Source: VAZQ01 sp035293945 (GTDB lineage Bacteria; Pseudomonadota; Alphaproteobacteria; Rhizobiales; Xanthobacteraceae). From it: DNA of 64,000 bases. Within the stretch, counting starts at the first letter, position 1. Each line of letters starts with the position of its first letter. A program made the translations under genes and the position numbers. The DNA is taken from NCBI GenBank assembly GCA_035293945.1, contig DATGLV010000015.1:62001-126000 (forward strand), written 5' to 3'. The notes beneath the pieces were generated by a model. The model had not been told where the DNA came from. It ran no database searches and was given only the letters and a program-made list of their open reading frames with translations. Positions 8,884 to 18,088 of this stretch are shown here, one piece after another.

Positions 8884-9795
8884 TCAGCTCTGCTCGGCTC
8901 TCGCAGCCGACGCATCCCGCAGATAGCGGATGATGCCGGAGAAATCAGTACCGGCACCGCCACCATCGAAGAAGTGCTGGTAGATGGCAGTGGCGCCGGC
9001 GGACAGCGGTGCGACGGCCCGGGTCGAGCGTGCGGCGTCTTGCGCGAGCTTGAGATCCTTGAGCATCAACGCCACGGTGAAGCCTGGCTGATAATCGTTA
9101 TTGGCTGGCGAGCTCGGCACCAGCCCAGGCATCGGACAATAGCTCGTCATCGACCAGCACTGGCTCGTCGACTGCGCTGAGACCTCGAACAGCTTTTTCG
9201 GATCGAGCCCGAGCTTCTCGGCCAGCACGAAGGCCTCCGACACCGCGATCATGGAAATGCCGAGGATCATGTTGTTGCAGATTTTTGCCGCCTGGCCGCT
9301 GCCGGCCTCGCCCACGTGAATCACCGCCTTCCCCATGGCATCGAGCACGGGCTTTGCCCGCTCGACGGCCTGCTCGGGGCCGCCGACCATGAAAGTCAGC
9401 GTTCCTGATTCCGCGCCGGAAACCCCGCCGGAAACTGGTGCATCGAGCATGTCGAGCTCATTGACCTTGGCGGCAGCGGCAACCGCGCGCGCGGTCTCGA
9501 CATCGACGGTGGAGCAATCGATCAGCAAAGTCGCGGCTGCCGCAGAGGCCAGGACGCCACCCTGACCGAGATAGACCTCGCGCACCTGCTCGCGGCCTGG
9601 CAGCATGGTAATGACAACGTCGACGCCCATGGAAGCGACATCCAGCGAGCGCGCCGCAATGCCGCCCGCCGCCGACAGCTTGTCGAGTGCGACTGCGCTG
9701 ATGTCATAGCCGCAGACGGAATGCTCCGCCTTGATCAGGTTTTTGGCCATCGGCAGACCCATATTGCCGAGGCCGATGAATCCGATTTTGGCCAT
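8884..9795 (-). CDS. mmsB: 3-hydroxyisobutyrate dehydrogenase
   Basis: A 303-residue NAD-dependent beta-hydroxyacid dehydrogenase. The Rossmann signature is KIGFIGLGNMGLPMAKNL at the N terminus; the substrate loop is DAPVSGGVSGAESGTL near residue 120; the catalytic lysine is in GQAAKICNNM near 170. The long C-terminal helical part, with an inserted SQCWSMTSYCPMPG segment, is typical of MmsB-type enzymes that oxidise 3-hydroxyisobutyrate to methylmalonate semialdehyde in valine breakdown. A 3-hydroxyisobutyryl-CoA hydrolase-like gene lies about 1.6 kb away on the same strand, supporting that role. Related enzymes (tartronate semialdehyde reductase) are less likely given this neighbour. Confidence 0.88.
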   Translation of the reverse strand: MAKIGFIGLGNMGLPMAKNLIKAEHSVCGYDISAVALDKLSAAGGIAARSLDVASMGVDVVITMLPGREQVREVYLGQGGVLASAAAATLLIDCSTVDVETARAVAAAAKVNELDMLDAPVSGGVSGAESGTLTFMVGGPEQAVERAKPVLDAMGKAVIHVGEAGSGQAAKICNNMILGISMIAVSEAFVLAEKLGLDPKKLFEVSAQSTSQCWSMTSYCPMPGLVPSSPANNDYQPGFTVALMLKDLKLAQDAARSTRAVAPLSAGATAIYQHFFDGGGAGTDFSGIIRYLRDASAARAEQS

Positions 9796-9807
9796 GTCGC
9801 CTCCCCT

Positions 9808-10824
9808 TCACGTTCTGCGCCGGGCTAAACGCTGCGATAGGTCGGGGACAAGGCGGTCGGCCGCCAGGCCGTGCACCATGGCGCGGGCGTTGGGCCCGAG
9901 CGCGCGCACGGCGGCCACATAGGCCGCGACCTCCTCGGCGTCGCGCACCGCCTGCGGATAGTCGGTTGCAAACACAATCTGCGACAATGCCACCTCCTGC
10001 AGGCCGAACCCCACCCATTCGGCGCCCCATTCGGCCGCATGATCGGGGCCGGCCCAACCGGCGCAATCATAAAACAAACGATGCTCAAGGTAATGATCAA
10101 ACGGAAGGCGCGGGCCTCGATTGTGCTGCCCAAGCGCTGCGGTGCCCCATTTGTCGCGCTGCTGGAATCCTCGAATGCGACCGAGATAGCGGCCGAGGCC
10201 GGCAGCGAAATGGGAGAACTGGATGCGCAAGCTCGGCAGCTCGTCCAACAAGCCGCTGTTGATGACGCGGACGGCGGCAATCATCAGCGAGAACTGCCAA
10301 CCAAGCATCCGGCCGAGATCGTCCGCGTAGATGTGCTCCCAGGCTATGACGCGCGGCAGTGGGTGAATGAACACATAGAGGCCGAGGTCGGCCGCGGAGC
10401 GCCAGAACGGCCGCAGGTTCTCATGATCGAGCGGTAGGCCCTGCAGCTCGGAGGCGATGACGGCGCCCGGAAAACCGAGCTCGACCGCACAGCGCTTGAG
10501 CTCGCTCATGGCTTCCGCGGGATTCAGGGCCGGAACATGCGCAAGCCCGATGAAGCGGCCGGGATGATCATCGACCGCCTGCTTGATCCGGTCGTTGATC
10601 AGCCGGCAGAGCGCGATATCGGGTTGATCGAAGCCGGCCCCGCACGACAGCACGCCGGCGTCTATGCCGGCGCGGTCCATCATCCGGATGTGCGCGCCCA
10701 GGTCCGCCAGCAGCGGGTTGAGCAGATAGTTGGGATTGCCGTTCTCATCCACCCGGACGGTGATGCCGTCGCGCTCCTGGAGAAGCTCGGGCGGCGTATA
10801 GTGCTGCTGAAAATCTACAATCAT
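9808..10824 (-). CDS. Amidohydrolase family protein (Amidohydrolase_2)
   Basis: The open frame begins at 10866, but the in-frame ATG at 10824 starts exactly at the conserved region MIVDFQQHYTPPEL, giving 338 residues. Family features are a mid-protein FIHPLPRV histidine, IQFSHFAAGLGRYLGR with a further histidine, and the terminal metal aspartate in IVFATDYPQAVRD. This is the third ACMSD-related protein in the first 11 kb but a different subgroup from the 172-2573 pair. It ends 12 bases before the mmsB start and may belong to the same operon. The substrate is unknown. Confidence 0.82.
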   Translation of the reverse strand: MIVDFQQHYTPPELLQERDGITVRVDENGNPNYLLNPLLADLGAHIRMMDRAGIDAGVLSCGAGFDQPDIALCRLINDRIKQAVDDHPGRFIGLAHVPALNPAEAMSELKRCAVELGFPGAVIASELQGLPLDHENLRPFWRSAADLGLYVFIHPLPRVIAWEHIYADDLGRMLGWQFSLMIAAVRVINSGLLDELPSLRIQFSHFAAGLGRYLGRIRGFQQRDKWGTAALGQHNRGPRLPFDHYLEHRLFYDCAGWAGPDHAAEWGAEWVGFGLQEVALSQIVFATDYPQAVRDAEEVAAYVAAVRALGPNARAMVHGLAADRLVPDLSQRLARRRT

Positions 10825-10926
10825 CGAGCAAATCCGATTGGGCGCTCCCCGCTTACCTCCCCGCATTAGCGCGGCGACGGGCGCACGTAACGCGCTGATG
10901 CGCGGGGAGTGCCGGTGTGGGGTGTC

Positions 10927-11370
10927 TTACGGCGGCTGCTCGCGCGCAGCCAATATGGCAAGCGCCAAATACGCACCAAGCAGGCACAGCGCGACGAGAA
11001 TGACCCAGAACTCTCCGCCGTATATCTGTGGGAACAGGGCCTCGACGGCGATCATCGAGATCACCGAGGTCAGCCACACGACTGCCCCCCAGGGTGCCGC
11101 GAGCCACAGCCCCACGGCAGCGACGAGGTCGATGACGGCGAAGAACACGGTCGCCGATTGGTAGGGCACAGTGTAGGACTCAAAGCCCTGCGGGGTCGGT
11201 GCGCCCACACCGCACACGATGGCCCAGTAGTAAAGGCCCTCGACCAGCGCCACCCCTGCCATCAGGCGCAGAAACAGCACCAGGCGGCGCGCCCACACCT
11301 CGCCGGTCGGCTCGTCGAGATCGGAATGGACCGGTCCGATCTGCCGCTCGTCGAACGCAGGATCGATCAT
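10927..11370 (-). CDS. DUF6163-like integral membrane protein
   Basis: A 147-residue protein with a short hydrophilic N terminus and about four membrane helices: LVLFLRLMAGVALVEGLYYWA, a stretch around TVFFAVIDLVAAVGLWLAA, VVWLTSVISMIAVEALF, and FWVILVALCLLGAYLALAIL. Its ATG overlaps the stop of the hydratase/hydrolase gene as ATGA (11367-11370), so the two are translationally coupled. A membrane protein of this kind next to an enoyl-CoA-hydratase-family gene is recalled from other Rhizobiales; the family name is from memory. Function unknown. Confidence 0.7.
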   Translation of the reverse strand: MIDPAFDERQIGPVHSDLDEPTGEVWARRLVLFLRLMAGVALVEGLYYWAIVCGVGAPTPQGFESYTVPYQSATVFFAVIDLVAAVGLWLAAPWGAVVWLTSVISMIAVEALFPQIYGGEFWVILVALCLLGAYLALAILAAREQPP

Positions 11371-12452
11371 GGCAATGCGGGGTCGTCTGGCAGCACGAGC
11401 TCATCGCTCTGCGGCGCGAAAAAGCCGGCAATATCGGTATCGCTGACGTCAGCGAGCGTTGCAGGCTGCCAACGTGGCGCCTGATCCTTATCGACGATCA
11501 CGGCTCGTATCCCCTCGTACAAATCGTGCCCGTGCAGCAAACGCGACACTATTCGGAACTCCATGCGCATGCACGCGGCGAAATCAAGATGCCGACCACG
11601 CCGCAGCTGCGCCAGCGTGATCTTGAGGCTGGTTGGAGACTTCTGCCTGATTGCGCGCGCAGCCGCCAGCGCGAAATCCGCGTCTTGCCCTCCCTCTGCG
11701 ACCTGCGCGTCGAGCGCGGCCAAGATATCCTCGATGCTGTCACCTGCGAACAGCCGCTCAAGCGTGTGTTGAGGCGCGCACACCGCCCCCGGTGCGGGCG
11801 ATTCGACATAAGCGGCGAGCAAGGCTTCGACCGGCACGTTGCCGCAAAGCTCCTCCAGGAGCTCAGGGAGGCGATGCGAGGCCACGCGATGCGTGGCAAT
11901 TCCTGCGGCAACGGCTTCGGCCGGGCCAATGCGGGCGCCGGTCAAAGCACAGTAAAGACCGAGCTCGCCAGGAAGCCGCGGCAGGAACCACGTGGCTCCG
12001 ACATCGGGGAAGAAACCGATCCCGACCTCCGGCATGGCGAAGCTGAAGCCGTCGCCCGCCACGCGATGCGAGCCGTGGATCGAGATGCCTACGCCGCCGC
12101 CCATGACGATCCCGTCGATGAGCGAAACGTAGGGCTTGCCATACCGTTTAATCTGGGCATTGAGCAGATACTCGCGGCGCCAATAATCGAGAGCTGCGGC
12201 GTAGCGCCCCGCGCGTTGGAGATCGAACAGCGCGCGCAGGTCGCCGCCGGCCGAGAAGGCTCGCGCGCCCGCGGCGGTAAGAACGACCCGAGTGACGGCC
12301 GGGTCGCTCTCCCATTCCGCCAGTTGCCGCGATAGCGCCTTGATCATGTCGAAAGTCACCGCATTCAACGCCTGCGGACGATTCAAGGTCACGAGCGCGG
12401 CCGCGCCGCGGCGTTCGAACAGAATTTCGGGCGACGCGGCTTGCGGAACCAT
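11367..12452 (-). CDS. 3-hydroxyisobutyryl-CoA hydrolase-like protein (enoyl-CoA hydratase family)
   Basis: The ATG at 12452 gives 361 residues. The longer open frame up to 12650 adds a basic, repetitive leader and is rejected. Crotonase-fold motifs are FSAGGDLRALFDL (oxyanion-hole loop) and DGIVMGGGVGISIHG, then the HIBCH-type block FAMPEVGIGFFPDVGATWFL. The extra C-terminal region (QLRRGRHLDF, DLYEGIRAVIVDKDQAPRW) is diagnostic of 3-hydroxyisobutyryl-CoA hydrolases rather than true hydratases. It would release 3-hydroxyisobutyrate for the MmsB enzyme nearby. Its stop overlaps the membrane-protein start by 4 bases. Confidence 0.85.
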   Translation of the reverse strand: MVPQAASPEILFERRGAAALVTLNRPQALNAVTFDMIKALSRQLAEWESDPAVTRVVLTAAGARAFSAGGDLRALFDLQRAGRYAAALDYWRREYLLNAQIKRYGKPYVSLIDGIVMGGGVGISIHGSHRVAGDGFSFAMPEVGIGFFPDVGATWFLPRLPGELGLYCALTGARIGPAEAVAAGIATHRVASHRLPELLEELCGNVPVEALLAAYVESPAPGAVCAPQHTLERLFAGDSIEDILAALDAQVAEGGQDADFALAAARAIRQKSPTSLKITLAQLRRGRHLDFAACMRMEFRIVSRLLHGHDLYEGIRAVIVDKDQAPRWQPATLADVSDTDIAGFFAPQSDELVLPDDPALP

Positions 12453-12464
12453 CGGCCACTCATA

Positions 12465-12577
12465 GCATGAGCGCCCCTTGCATGAGCGGCCCTTGCGCCC
12501 TTTGGATGAGTGTCCGCCGCACGAGTCCCCTTCCGGCTCCCTTCCCCTCCGGGCTTGTGGGACGGCCCCGGAGGGGG
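12465..12577. repeat. Tandem 15-base repeat and strong hairpin between two divergent genes
   Basis: Two adjacent copies of CATGAGCGSCCCTTG (12466-12480 and 12481-12495) differ by one base. A perfect 10-base stem follows: CCCCTCCGGG (12544-12553) and CCCGGAGGGG (12567-12576). A T-rich stretch lies at 12583-12596. The region separates the divergent hydrolase and hemB genes. The hairpin could fold in the hemB leader, or serve as a barrier for antisense transcription; nothing further can be assigned. Confidence 0.5.
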
Positions 12578-12718
12578 CGCTGCTTTCTCGTTTTTTAGCT
12601 CTTCTGCGTCCTGAAACCAACCGCTGCAGGAACTTCAAAATCAGCGGCACGCACGGCCAGTGACAAGGCCGGGGGCGAACCGCTAAAAAGAGACGTTTGA
12701 GCGTATGGAGTCCGAATT

Positions 12719-13777
12719 ATGGCTATCAAGTATGGCCGGCCGCTGGAGGCGAAGGTTCGTGTGAGCCCGGTGGAGGCGGCAGCTCCTGTACGGGCCGAGT
12801 TCCGCCTTGATCTGGCCGTCCGCCCGCGCCGCAACCGCAAGAACGATTGGACGCGGCGGCTGGTGCGGGAAAATGTCTTGACGGTCGATGATCTGATCTG
12901 GCCGCTATTCGTGACGGAGGACACGCACGGTGCGATCGGCTCCATGCCGGGCATCGAGCGGCTCTCAATCGAGGGGGCGGTGCGCGCCGCCGAGCGCGCT
13001 GCCAAGCTCAATATCCCCTGCCTTGCGCTCTTCCCCTATACCAACCCGGATCTGCGCGATGCAGACGGAACCGAGGCGCTGAACCCGGAAAACCTGGTAT
13101 GCCGTGCGGTACGGGCGATCAAGAAGGCCGTTCCGGAGATCGGTATCCTGTGCGATGTCGCGCTCGATCCCTATACCAGCCACGGCCATGACGGGCTGTT
13201 GCGCGAAGGCTTGATCGCCAACGACGAGACCGTCGAGGTGCTGGTGAAACAGGCGCTGGTCGAGGCAGAGGCCGGCGCCGATATCATCGCCCCGTCGGAT
13301 ATGATGGACGGCCGCGTTGCCGCCATCCGGGACGCGCTCGACCGCGCTTCATTCACCAATGTGTCGATCATGGCCTATGCGGCGAAGTACGCATCGGCGT
13401 TCTACGGGCCGTTCCGTGATGCGGTCGGCTCGAGCACAACGCTTGTCGGCGACAAGCGCACCTATCAGATGGATGCAGCCAATTCGGATGAGGCCTTGCG
13501 CGAGGTCGAGCTCGACATCGCCGAAGGCGCCGACATGGTGATGGTGAAGCCCGGCATGCCCTATCTCGACGTGCTGCGCCGCATAAAAGACGCGTTCGCG
13601 ATGCCGACCTTCGCCTATCAGGTATCGGGCGAGTACGCGATGATCATGGCGGCGGTGCAGAATGGATGGCTCGACGGCGACAAGGCGATGATGGAAAGCC
13701 TGATCGCCTTCAAGCGCGCCGGCGCATGTGGCGTGCTGACCTATTTTGCGCCGCGCGTTGCGGAAAAGCTCGGGTGA
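12719..13777 (+). CDS. hemB: Delta-aminolevulinic acid dehydratase (porphobilinogen synthase)
   Basis: A 352-residue cytosolic enzyme that condenses two 5-aminolevulinate molecules to porphobilinogen in tetrapyrrole synthesis. The active-site lysines are visible in MAYAAKYASAFYGPFR (K223) and MVMVKPGMPYLD (K277, the Schiff-base lysine). The metal region reads DVALDPYTSHGHDG (146-159), with alanine and aspartates where zinc enzymes have three cysteines, so this is the magnesium-type enzyme known from Bradyrhizobium. Length is normal with a slightly extended N terminus. It is followed after 3 bases by an unrelated exported amidohydrolase. Confidence 0.95.
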   Translation: MAIKYGRPLEAKVRVSPVEAAAPVRAEFRLDLAVRPRRNRKNDWTRRLVRENVLTVDDLIWPLFVTEDTHGAIGSMPGIERLSIEGAVRAAERAAKLNIPCLALFPYTNPDLRDADGTEALNPENLVCRAVRAIKKAVPEIGILCDVALDPYTSHGHDGLLREGLIANDETVEVLVKQALVEAEAGADIIAPSDMMDGRVAAIRDALDRASFTNVSIMAYAAKYASAFYGPFRDAVGSSTTLVGDKRTYQMDAANSDEALREVELDIAEGADMVMVKPGMPYLDVLRRIKDAFAMPTFAYQVSGEYAMIMAAVQNGWLDGDKAMMESLIAFKRAGACGVLTYFAPRVAEKLG

Positions 13778-13780
13778 GAT

Positions 13781-14932
13781 ATGTTCGAGCCGAGCGAACT
13801 TGAAGTGCGTGTCGCTGGAGTTTCGGTAGAGCCGCGCCAACAGTACCCAAATGTGATCCAGGCGTGCGGCTGCGGATCGCGTCGCACCCTGCTCAAATCC
13901 CTGGCTGCACTCGGTGCCGCAGCTACGCTGCCGCCGGCTGCACTGCCGATAGCCGCCTGCGCGCAAGCGCCCGCGTCGCCGGTTGATGCCGCGTCGCCCC
14001 CCTACAGGATCGATGTGCATCACCACTTCTTTCCGCAATTCCTGCTCGAGGCCTGGCAGAAGGCCGGGACGCGCAATCCTCCCTTCGTGCAGGGCTGGAA
14101 GCTCGAGGGCACCCTCGAGCAGATGGACCGCGGCGGGGTCGCGACCGCAATCCTGTCGCTGCCGACGGGGCTCAACCTCCCCGACCTCAATACCGAGCAA
14201 TCGCGTCGCCTGACGCGGCTGATCAACGAATATGTCGCCACGGCCATGAAGGATCATCCCGGCCGTTTCGGCCTGTTTGCCTTCGTGCCCATGCCGGACA
14301 TCGACGGGAGCTTGAAGGAGATCGAATACGCGCTCGACACGCTCAAGGCCGACGGTATCGGGCTCAACACCAGCTACGGCGACAAGTGGCTCGGCCACGC
14401 CGATTTCAAGCCGGTGATGGACGAACTCAACCGCCGTAAGGCGATCGTCTACGTGCATCCTCGGGCGCCGCAATGCTGCGGCAACCTGATGCCCAACGTG
14501 CCGGCCTCGTATGTCGAGTTTCCTCAGGATACCAACCGCGCGGTGATGAACCTCTTGTTGAGCGGGACGTTCACGCGCACGCGCGACATCCGTTGGATCT
14601 TCTCGCACGCGGGAGGAGCAGTGCCGCTGTTGGCGGGTCGCGTGAATTCGCTGGCCAAGATGTTCAAGTCAGGCGCGGATGCGCTGCCCGACGGGGTCGA
14701 TTTCGAGCTCAAGCGCCTCTACTACGAGACCGCCAACGCGGCTTACGCTCCCAATATGGCGGCTCTCCTTGCCTATGTGTCGGTCGCGCAGGTCCTGTTC
14801 GGCACCGACTATCCGTTTATCTCCGTCACCGAGAACGTGACCGACTTGAGCAAAGTCGCGTTGTCAGAACCCGATCGCCGCGCGATCGAGCGCGACAATG
14901 CTACGCGGCTCATCGCCCGTCTGAAGGCCTAG
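13781..14932 (+). CDS. Tat-exported amidohydrolase, possible lipoprotein
   Basis: The open frame is 383 codons. A twin-arginine motif SRRTLLKSLAALG is followed by a hydrophobic stretch and then PIAACAQA, which fits both signal peptidase sites and a lipobox (I-A-A-C). A GTG at 13853 (VIQACGCGSRR) would give a more typical short n-region than the first ATG. The mature part is an Amidohydrolase_2 barrel with YRIDVHHHFFPQF, IVYVHPRAP, IRWIFSHAGG and VLFGTDYPF. It begins 3 bases after hemB, probably by co-transcription only. A periplasmic metal hydrolase of unknown substrate; export of this family is unusual. Confidence 0.82.
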   Translation: MFEPSELEVRVAGVSVEPRQQYPNVIQACGCGSRRTLLKSLAALGAAATLPPAALPIAACAQAPASPVDAASPPYRIDVHHHFFPQFLLEAWQKAGTRNPPFVQGWKLEGTLEQMDRGGVATAILSLPTGLNLPDLNTEQSRRLTRLINEYVATAMKDHPGRFGLFAFVPMPDIDGSLKEIEYALDTLKADGIGLNTSYGDKWLGHADFKPVMDELNRRKAIVYVHPRAPQCCGNLMPNVPASYVEFPQDTNRAVMNLLLSGTFTRTRDIRWIFSHAGGAVPLLAGRVNSLAKMFKSGADALPDGVDFELKRLYYETANAAYAPNMAALLAYVSVAQVLFGTDYPFISVTENVTDLSKVALSEPDRRAIERDNATRLIARLKA

Positions 14933-14938
14933 CTAGCG

Positions 14939-17410
14939 TCAGCCTTCGATCCCGTCGATGCAGCGGCGCAAAGCCTCGATCAGCTCGCCGCTGTGGTGTA
15001 GATGTGGCGCCTCGGCATCGAGGATCTTCAGGAAGGTGCGTTTCTTGAAGGTCATCTTGTTGAATTCATCAGAGCTCGTATCGATCCCGGCGGAGTCGCA
15101 GACGATCTCGATCAGTCGATCGGCCGCATGCAATCGCCCGAGCAGGTAGTCGTTCTCGCGATAGGCGCGGGAAAAGAAGGCGGCGAAATGGCCGAAGCCG
15201 ATGCCGCGCAAGCTTTCGATGCCCTGAAAGCCCGGCAGCGCCTGCACGTCTTGTGGGCTGATGCGATCGACCAGGATCTCGTTGAGCTCGCCCACCTCGC
15301 GTCCGCTCATCACCGGTAACGCGAGCACGTCCCAGAACGGAAATCCCAGATAGTTGATGAGGACCTCGCGGCGCGCCTCAGGGTGCCAGTCGTCGGGGTC
15401 GAGCGAAGCCAGCAAATCGTCGAGATCGCGCGTGCTCGCGTCGAGATCGATTTCCTTGGCCAACAAGGCGATCAGTTGATCGATCCTCGCCCCATGGGCG
15501 TCCACGAAGGAGGCCGCGTAGGCGTGGAGATTCCTTGCGTCGCTCGGTGACGGGGCGGTCGGGAAGATGTCGGCTATGAGCGTGCGAGCCTCGGCGCTGT
15601 AATAGGAGGCCTCCTCCTTGCGGCGCAGGCCGTCGAGGCGCAGATAGAATTCGCGCTTGAGCCGATCGAGGACCTGGGGCCTGAGCCCCGCGAAGCGGTC
15701 CTGGTCGAGCAGCCCATAAAGCCGGTTTTGGCCCTCGATCAGGAAATGCAGCCGGCGCTGGCGATATTTCACGTCGAAGGCCAAGAGATAATTGACCCAG
15801 GCGGGAAGCTGCCCCGTCGCGGGGGTTTCGAATTCCAGCGCCGCGCTGTCGGCGCGTTCGTAGACGATGCCCTTGGCGAGCGCCCAGGCGTCGATGATCT
15901 CTGCGACCACGCGGGCGAGCGGCGATTGCACAGGTCCGCCACGCAGCCGCACGATCAATTGCGCGCCGAATGCGCGCACCGAGGCAAGCTTCAGGCGGAC
16001 ATAGGCCTGATACGCGAACCCGGCGTCGCGCGCGACCTGGTTGTTGACTTGCTCGCGCCACCGCTTGAGCTCCTCTTTGGTGATCGGCCCATCGAAGCGA
16101 GCGGTGATGACCTTGGTGACGAGCTCGCTGACATGCGGGCGTGCGCTGTCGATGATCGCCTTGAGGTGCCGCACCCGGTCGTTGAAATCGATGACCCAGG
16201 CGAGCTCGTCGGTGACCGGCTGCGAGCTCGGAATGTCAGACATGGCGCCGCGCAGGGTGGAAAAGAAGCCCGGAACATGGAGCTGCGTGAGCACGACCGG
16301 TGAGGCCGGATGCGGCTCGATATAGACGAGCCTGCGGTCGACCTGCCGATAGGCCGCGCGGCCGTGGATGGCTGAGATCGCGATCTGGAACGGCCGATTG
16401 TTGAGGACTGCGCCATCGATGAAGGGGGCCGTGACCGGGTCGACACCCGCCTGCAGGTGGCGTTCAAAGCCCCGGGCGATGAAGTCCGCACGGCGCGGCC
16501 AGGCGGCCTGCCGGTCGGCTACGAGATCGTCCATCTCGGCGATCAGAGCCGGTGGAAAGGCGCCCGGAAACGACGAGGTCGCTCGCGCCGCGAAGGCAAG
16601 TCCAGGGGCGTTGTCCAGGCCGAAATCGCTTTCCACCTGGCCGCTCGCCCGCCGCCGATAGGTGAAGCGCAGGACGTGATGGTGCTCGAGCTCGTGGATG
16701 AGCGGCGGATCGTGAATCTGCACAAGCTGCCGGTAGCCGTAGTAATCCGTCAGCGTCACGAACAGATCGAGGATGTGGCCGGACGGCAGCAGGGACTCTC
16801 CCGTCCGCTCGGGGCCCATCGCGGCGACGGCGTCGTACATCAGGGCCGCCATCAGCGGCCCGTCGAGCGGCGGCTTGAACCAGCGCGACCGCACGAAGAG
16901 CGAGAGCTTGCTGCGCACCTCCGCATCCTTGCCGGCCTGCAACATGCCGCTCGCCGATGCCGCCCAAAGCAGCGGCTTGATGAACCATTTGCTGAAAGAC
17001 CCGGCGCGGGCGTCCGGCGCCAGCAGGACCGAGACATCGGCGTTGTCGAGCCACAGGTCGCGCAGCGCCCCCATGGGCAGGTCATGGGCGAGCGCCCGCG
17101 CCAGCATTGTGCCGTTGATGCCGCCGGCGGAGGCGCCCGCAATCACATCGACCACGACGCGGAGCTCGACGACGCGACCGATTGCGCGCAGCAGATCGAA
17201 ATAGATCTCCTCGGTGTCGTATTCGGGATTGGTGCGCTGAGCCTGATCGAAGAAAGAGGCTTTGCTGCGCAGGGTGCGATCGGCGATGCGATGCAGCGCG
17301 CTTGAAGCGCGTACCAACTTCAAGATTTCCTTGCTCATCCCGTGCATGTAGACGGCAAGCGAGACGCCGCCGGACACGACGAGGGCGATCCGAAGCTCCT
17401 TCTCGCGCAA
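14939..17410 (-). CDS. Patatin-like phospholipase-family protein with DUF3376 C terminus
   Basis: An 823-residue protein. The N terminus carries the patatin oxyanion region LVVSGGVSLAVYMHG and the nucleophile elbow GASAGGING with Ser94. The dyad aspartate is in PFIDGAVLNNRPFQI near residue 330. The large remainder corresponds to the actinobacterial/proteobacterial patatin-related group TIGR03607 with a DUF3376 region (GFGHFAAFFSRAYRENDYLLGRL at the end, given here in part). Predicted lipid acyl hydrolase, cytosolic since no signal peptide is seen. It converges on the Tat amidohydrolase with only 6 bases between stops. Biological role unknown. Confidence 0.88.
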   Translation of the reverse strand: MREKELRIALVVSGGVSLAVYMHGMSKEILKLVRASSALHRIADRTLRSKASFFDQAQRTNPEYDTEEIYFDLLRAIGRVVELRVVVDVIAGASAGGINGTMLARALAHDLPMGALRDLWLDNADVSVLLAPDARAGSFSKWFIKPLLWAASASGMLQAGKDAEVRSKLSLFVRSRWFKPPLDGPLMAALMYDAVAAMGPERTGESLLPSGHILDLFVTLTDYYGYRQLVQIHDPPLIHELEHHHVLRFTYRRRASGQVESDFGLDNAPGLAFAARATSSFPGAFPPALIAEMDDLVADRQAAWPRRADFIARGFERHLQAGVDPVTAPFIDGAVLNNRPFQIAISAIHGRAAYRQVDRRLVYIEPHPASPVVLTQLHVPGFFSTLRGAMSDIPSSQPVTDELAWVIDFNDRVRHLKAIIDSARPHVSELVTKVITARFDGPITKEELKRWREQVNNQVARDAGFAYQAYVRLKLASVRAFGAQLIVRLRGGPVQSPLARVVAEIIDAWALAKGIVYERADSAALEFETPATGQLPAWVNYLLAFDVKYRQRRLHFLIEGQNRLYGLLDQDRFAGLRPQVLDRLKREFYLRLDGLRRKEEASYYSAEARTLIADIFPTAPSPSDARNLHAYAASFVDAHGARIDQLIALLAKEIDLDASTRDLDDLLASLDPDDWHPEARREVLINYLGFPFWDVLALPVMSGREVGELNEILVDRISPQDVQALPGFQGIESLRGIGFGHFAAFFSRAYRENDYLLGRLHAADRLIEIVCDSAGIDTSSDEFNKMTFKKRTFLKILDAEAPHLHHSGELIEALRRCIDGIEG

Positions 17411-17548
17411 GGCTAAGCTCCTGCCGGTGATTCGGTTAGGCCAGCTTCATCATGTCGACCGCGGAGCCAAATCGGAAGCGGCTTGCGCCCCTCTTGCGGC
17501 GGGGTGGCGCATTCGCCATCTCAAACAAGGCCGCGGGGAAACTTTTGC

Positions 17549-18088
17549 ATGAGCAACAACGAGCCGAGCGGGATTGGCGGGTCCTTCAGCATCAAGCCGC
17601 ACGCGTATGATCCCATCGCCAATTCCGAGCTGTTCCAAGGCGTATTGGCGCGCCGCTTCGTCGCCTTCGTGATCGATCTGTTCATCGTCGCGGTTCCGGT
17701 CGCCATCGCGGCGATCTTCATTTTCTTCCTGGGCCTGGTCACTTTCTTTCTGGGTTGGGTGCTGTTCTGGCTCATCTATCCGGGCACGATCGTTTGGGCG
17801 CTGTTCTATTGCGGCAGCACATTGGGCAGCCCTGCCTCCGCGACGATCGGGATGCGGATCATGGATCTGGAGATGCGCACCTGGTACGGGGCGCCGGCCT
17901 ATTTCCTCCTGGGCGCCGTGCATGCTGTGGTGTTCTGGATCACGGTCTCGGTGTTCACGCCGCTGGTGCTGGTCGTGGGCCTGTTCAACGAGCGGCAGCG
18001 TCTGTTGCACGACTTTCTGATCGGTACCGTGGTCATTAACAATCCGGTTCGGGCGGAGGCGCTCCGCCTGGCGCGAAGCGCGGGCTGA
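17549..18088 (+). CDS. RDD-family membrane protein
   Basis: The ATG at 17549 gives 179 residues; the upstream extension to 17483 is not supported. After a polar N terminus, the RDD signature appears as VLARRFVAFVIDLFIVAVPVA (R-x(3)-F-x(3)-D), followed by a second and third hydrophobic segment, the GMRIMDLEMRTWYG loop and a final helix ending LVLVVGLFNERQRLLHDFL. RDD proteins sit in the inner membrane; some act as Na+/H+ antiporters, most are uncharacterised. Its place between hemB and bpt is a common alphaproteobacterial arrangement, although two genes have been inserted after hemB here. Confidence 0.85.
   Translation: MSNNEPSGIGGSFSIKPHAYDPIANSELFQGVLARRFVAFVIDLFIVAVPVAIAAIFIFFLGLVTFFLGWVLFWLIYPGTIVWALFYCGSTLGSPASATIGMRIMDLEMRTWYGAPAYFLLGAVHAVVFWITVSVFTPLVLVVGLFNERQRLLHDFLIGTVVINNPVRAEALRLARSAG

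Noticed and set aside
13349..14608. 419-codon minus-strand frame
   Set aside because: Antisense to hemB and the Tat amidohydrolase; no motif.
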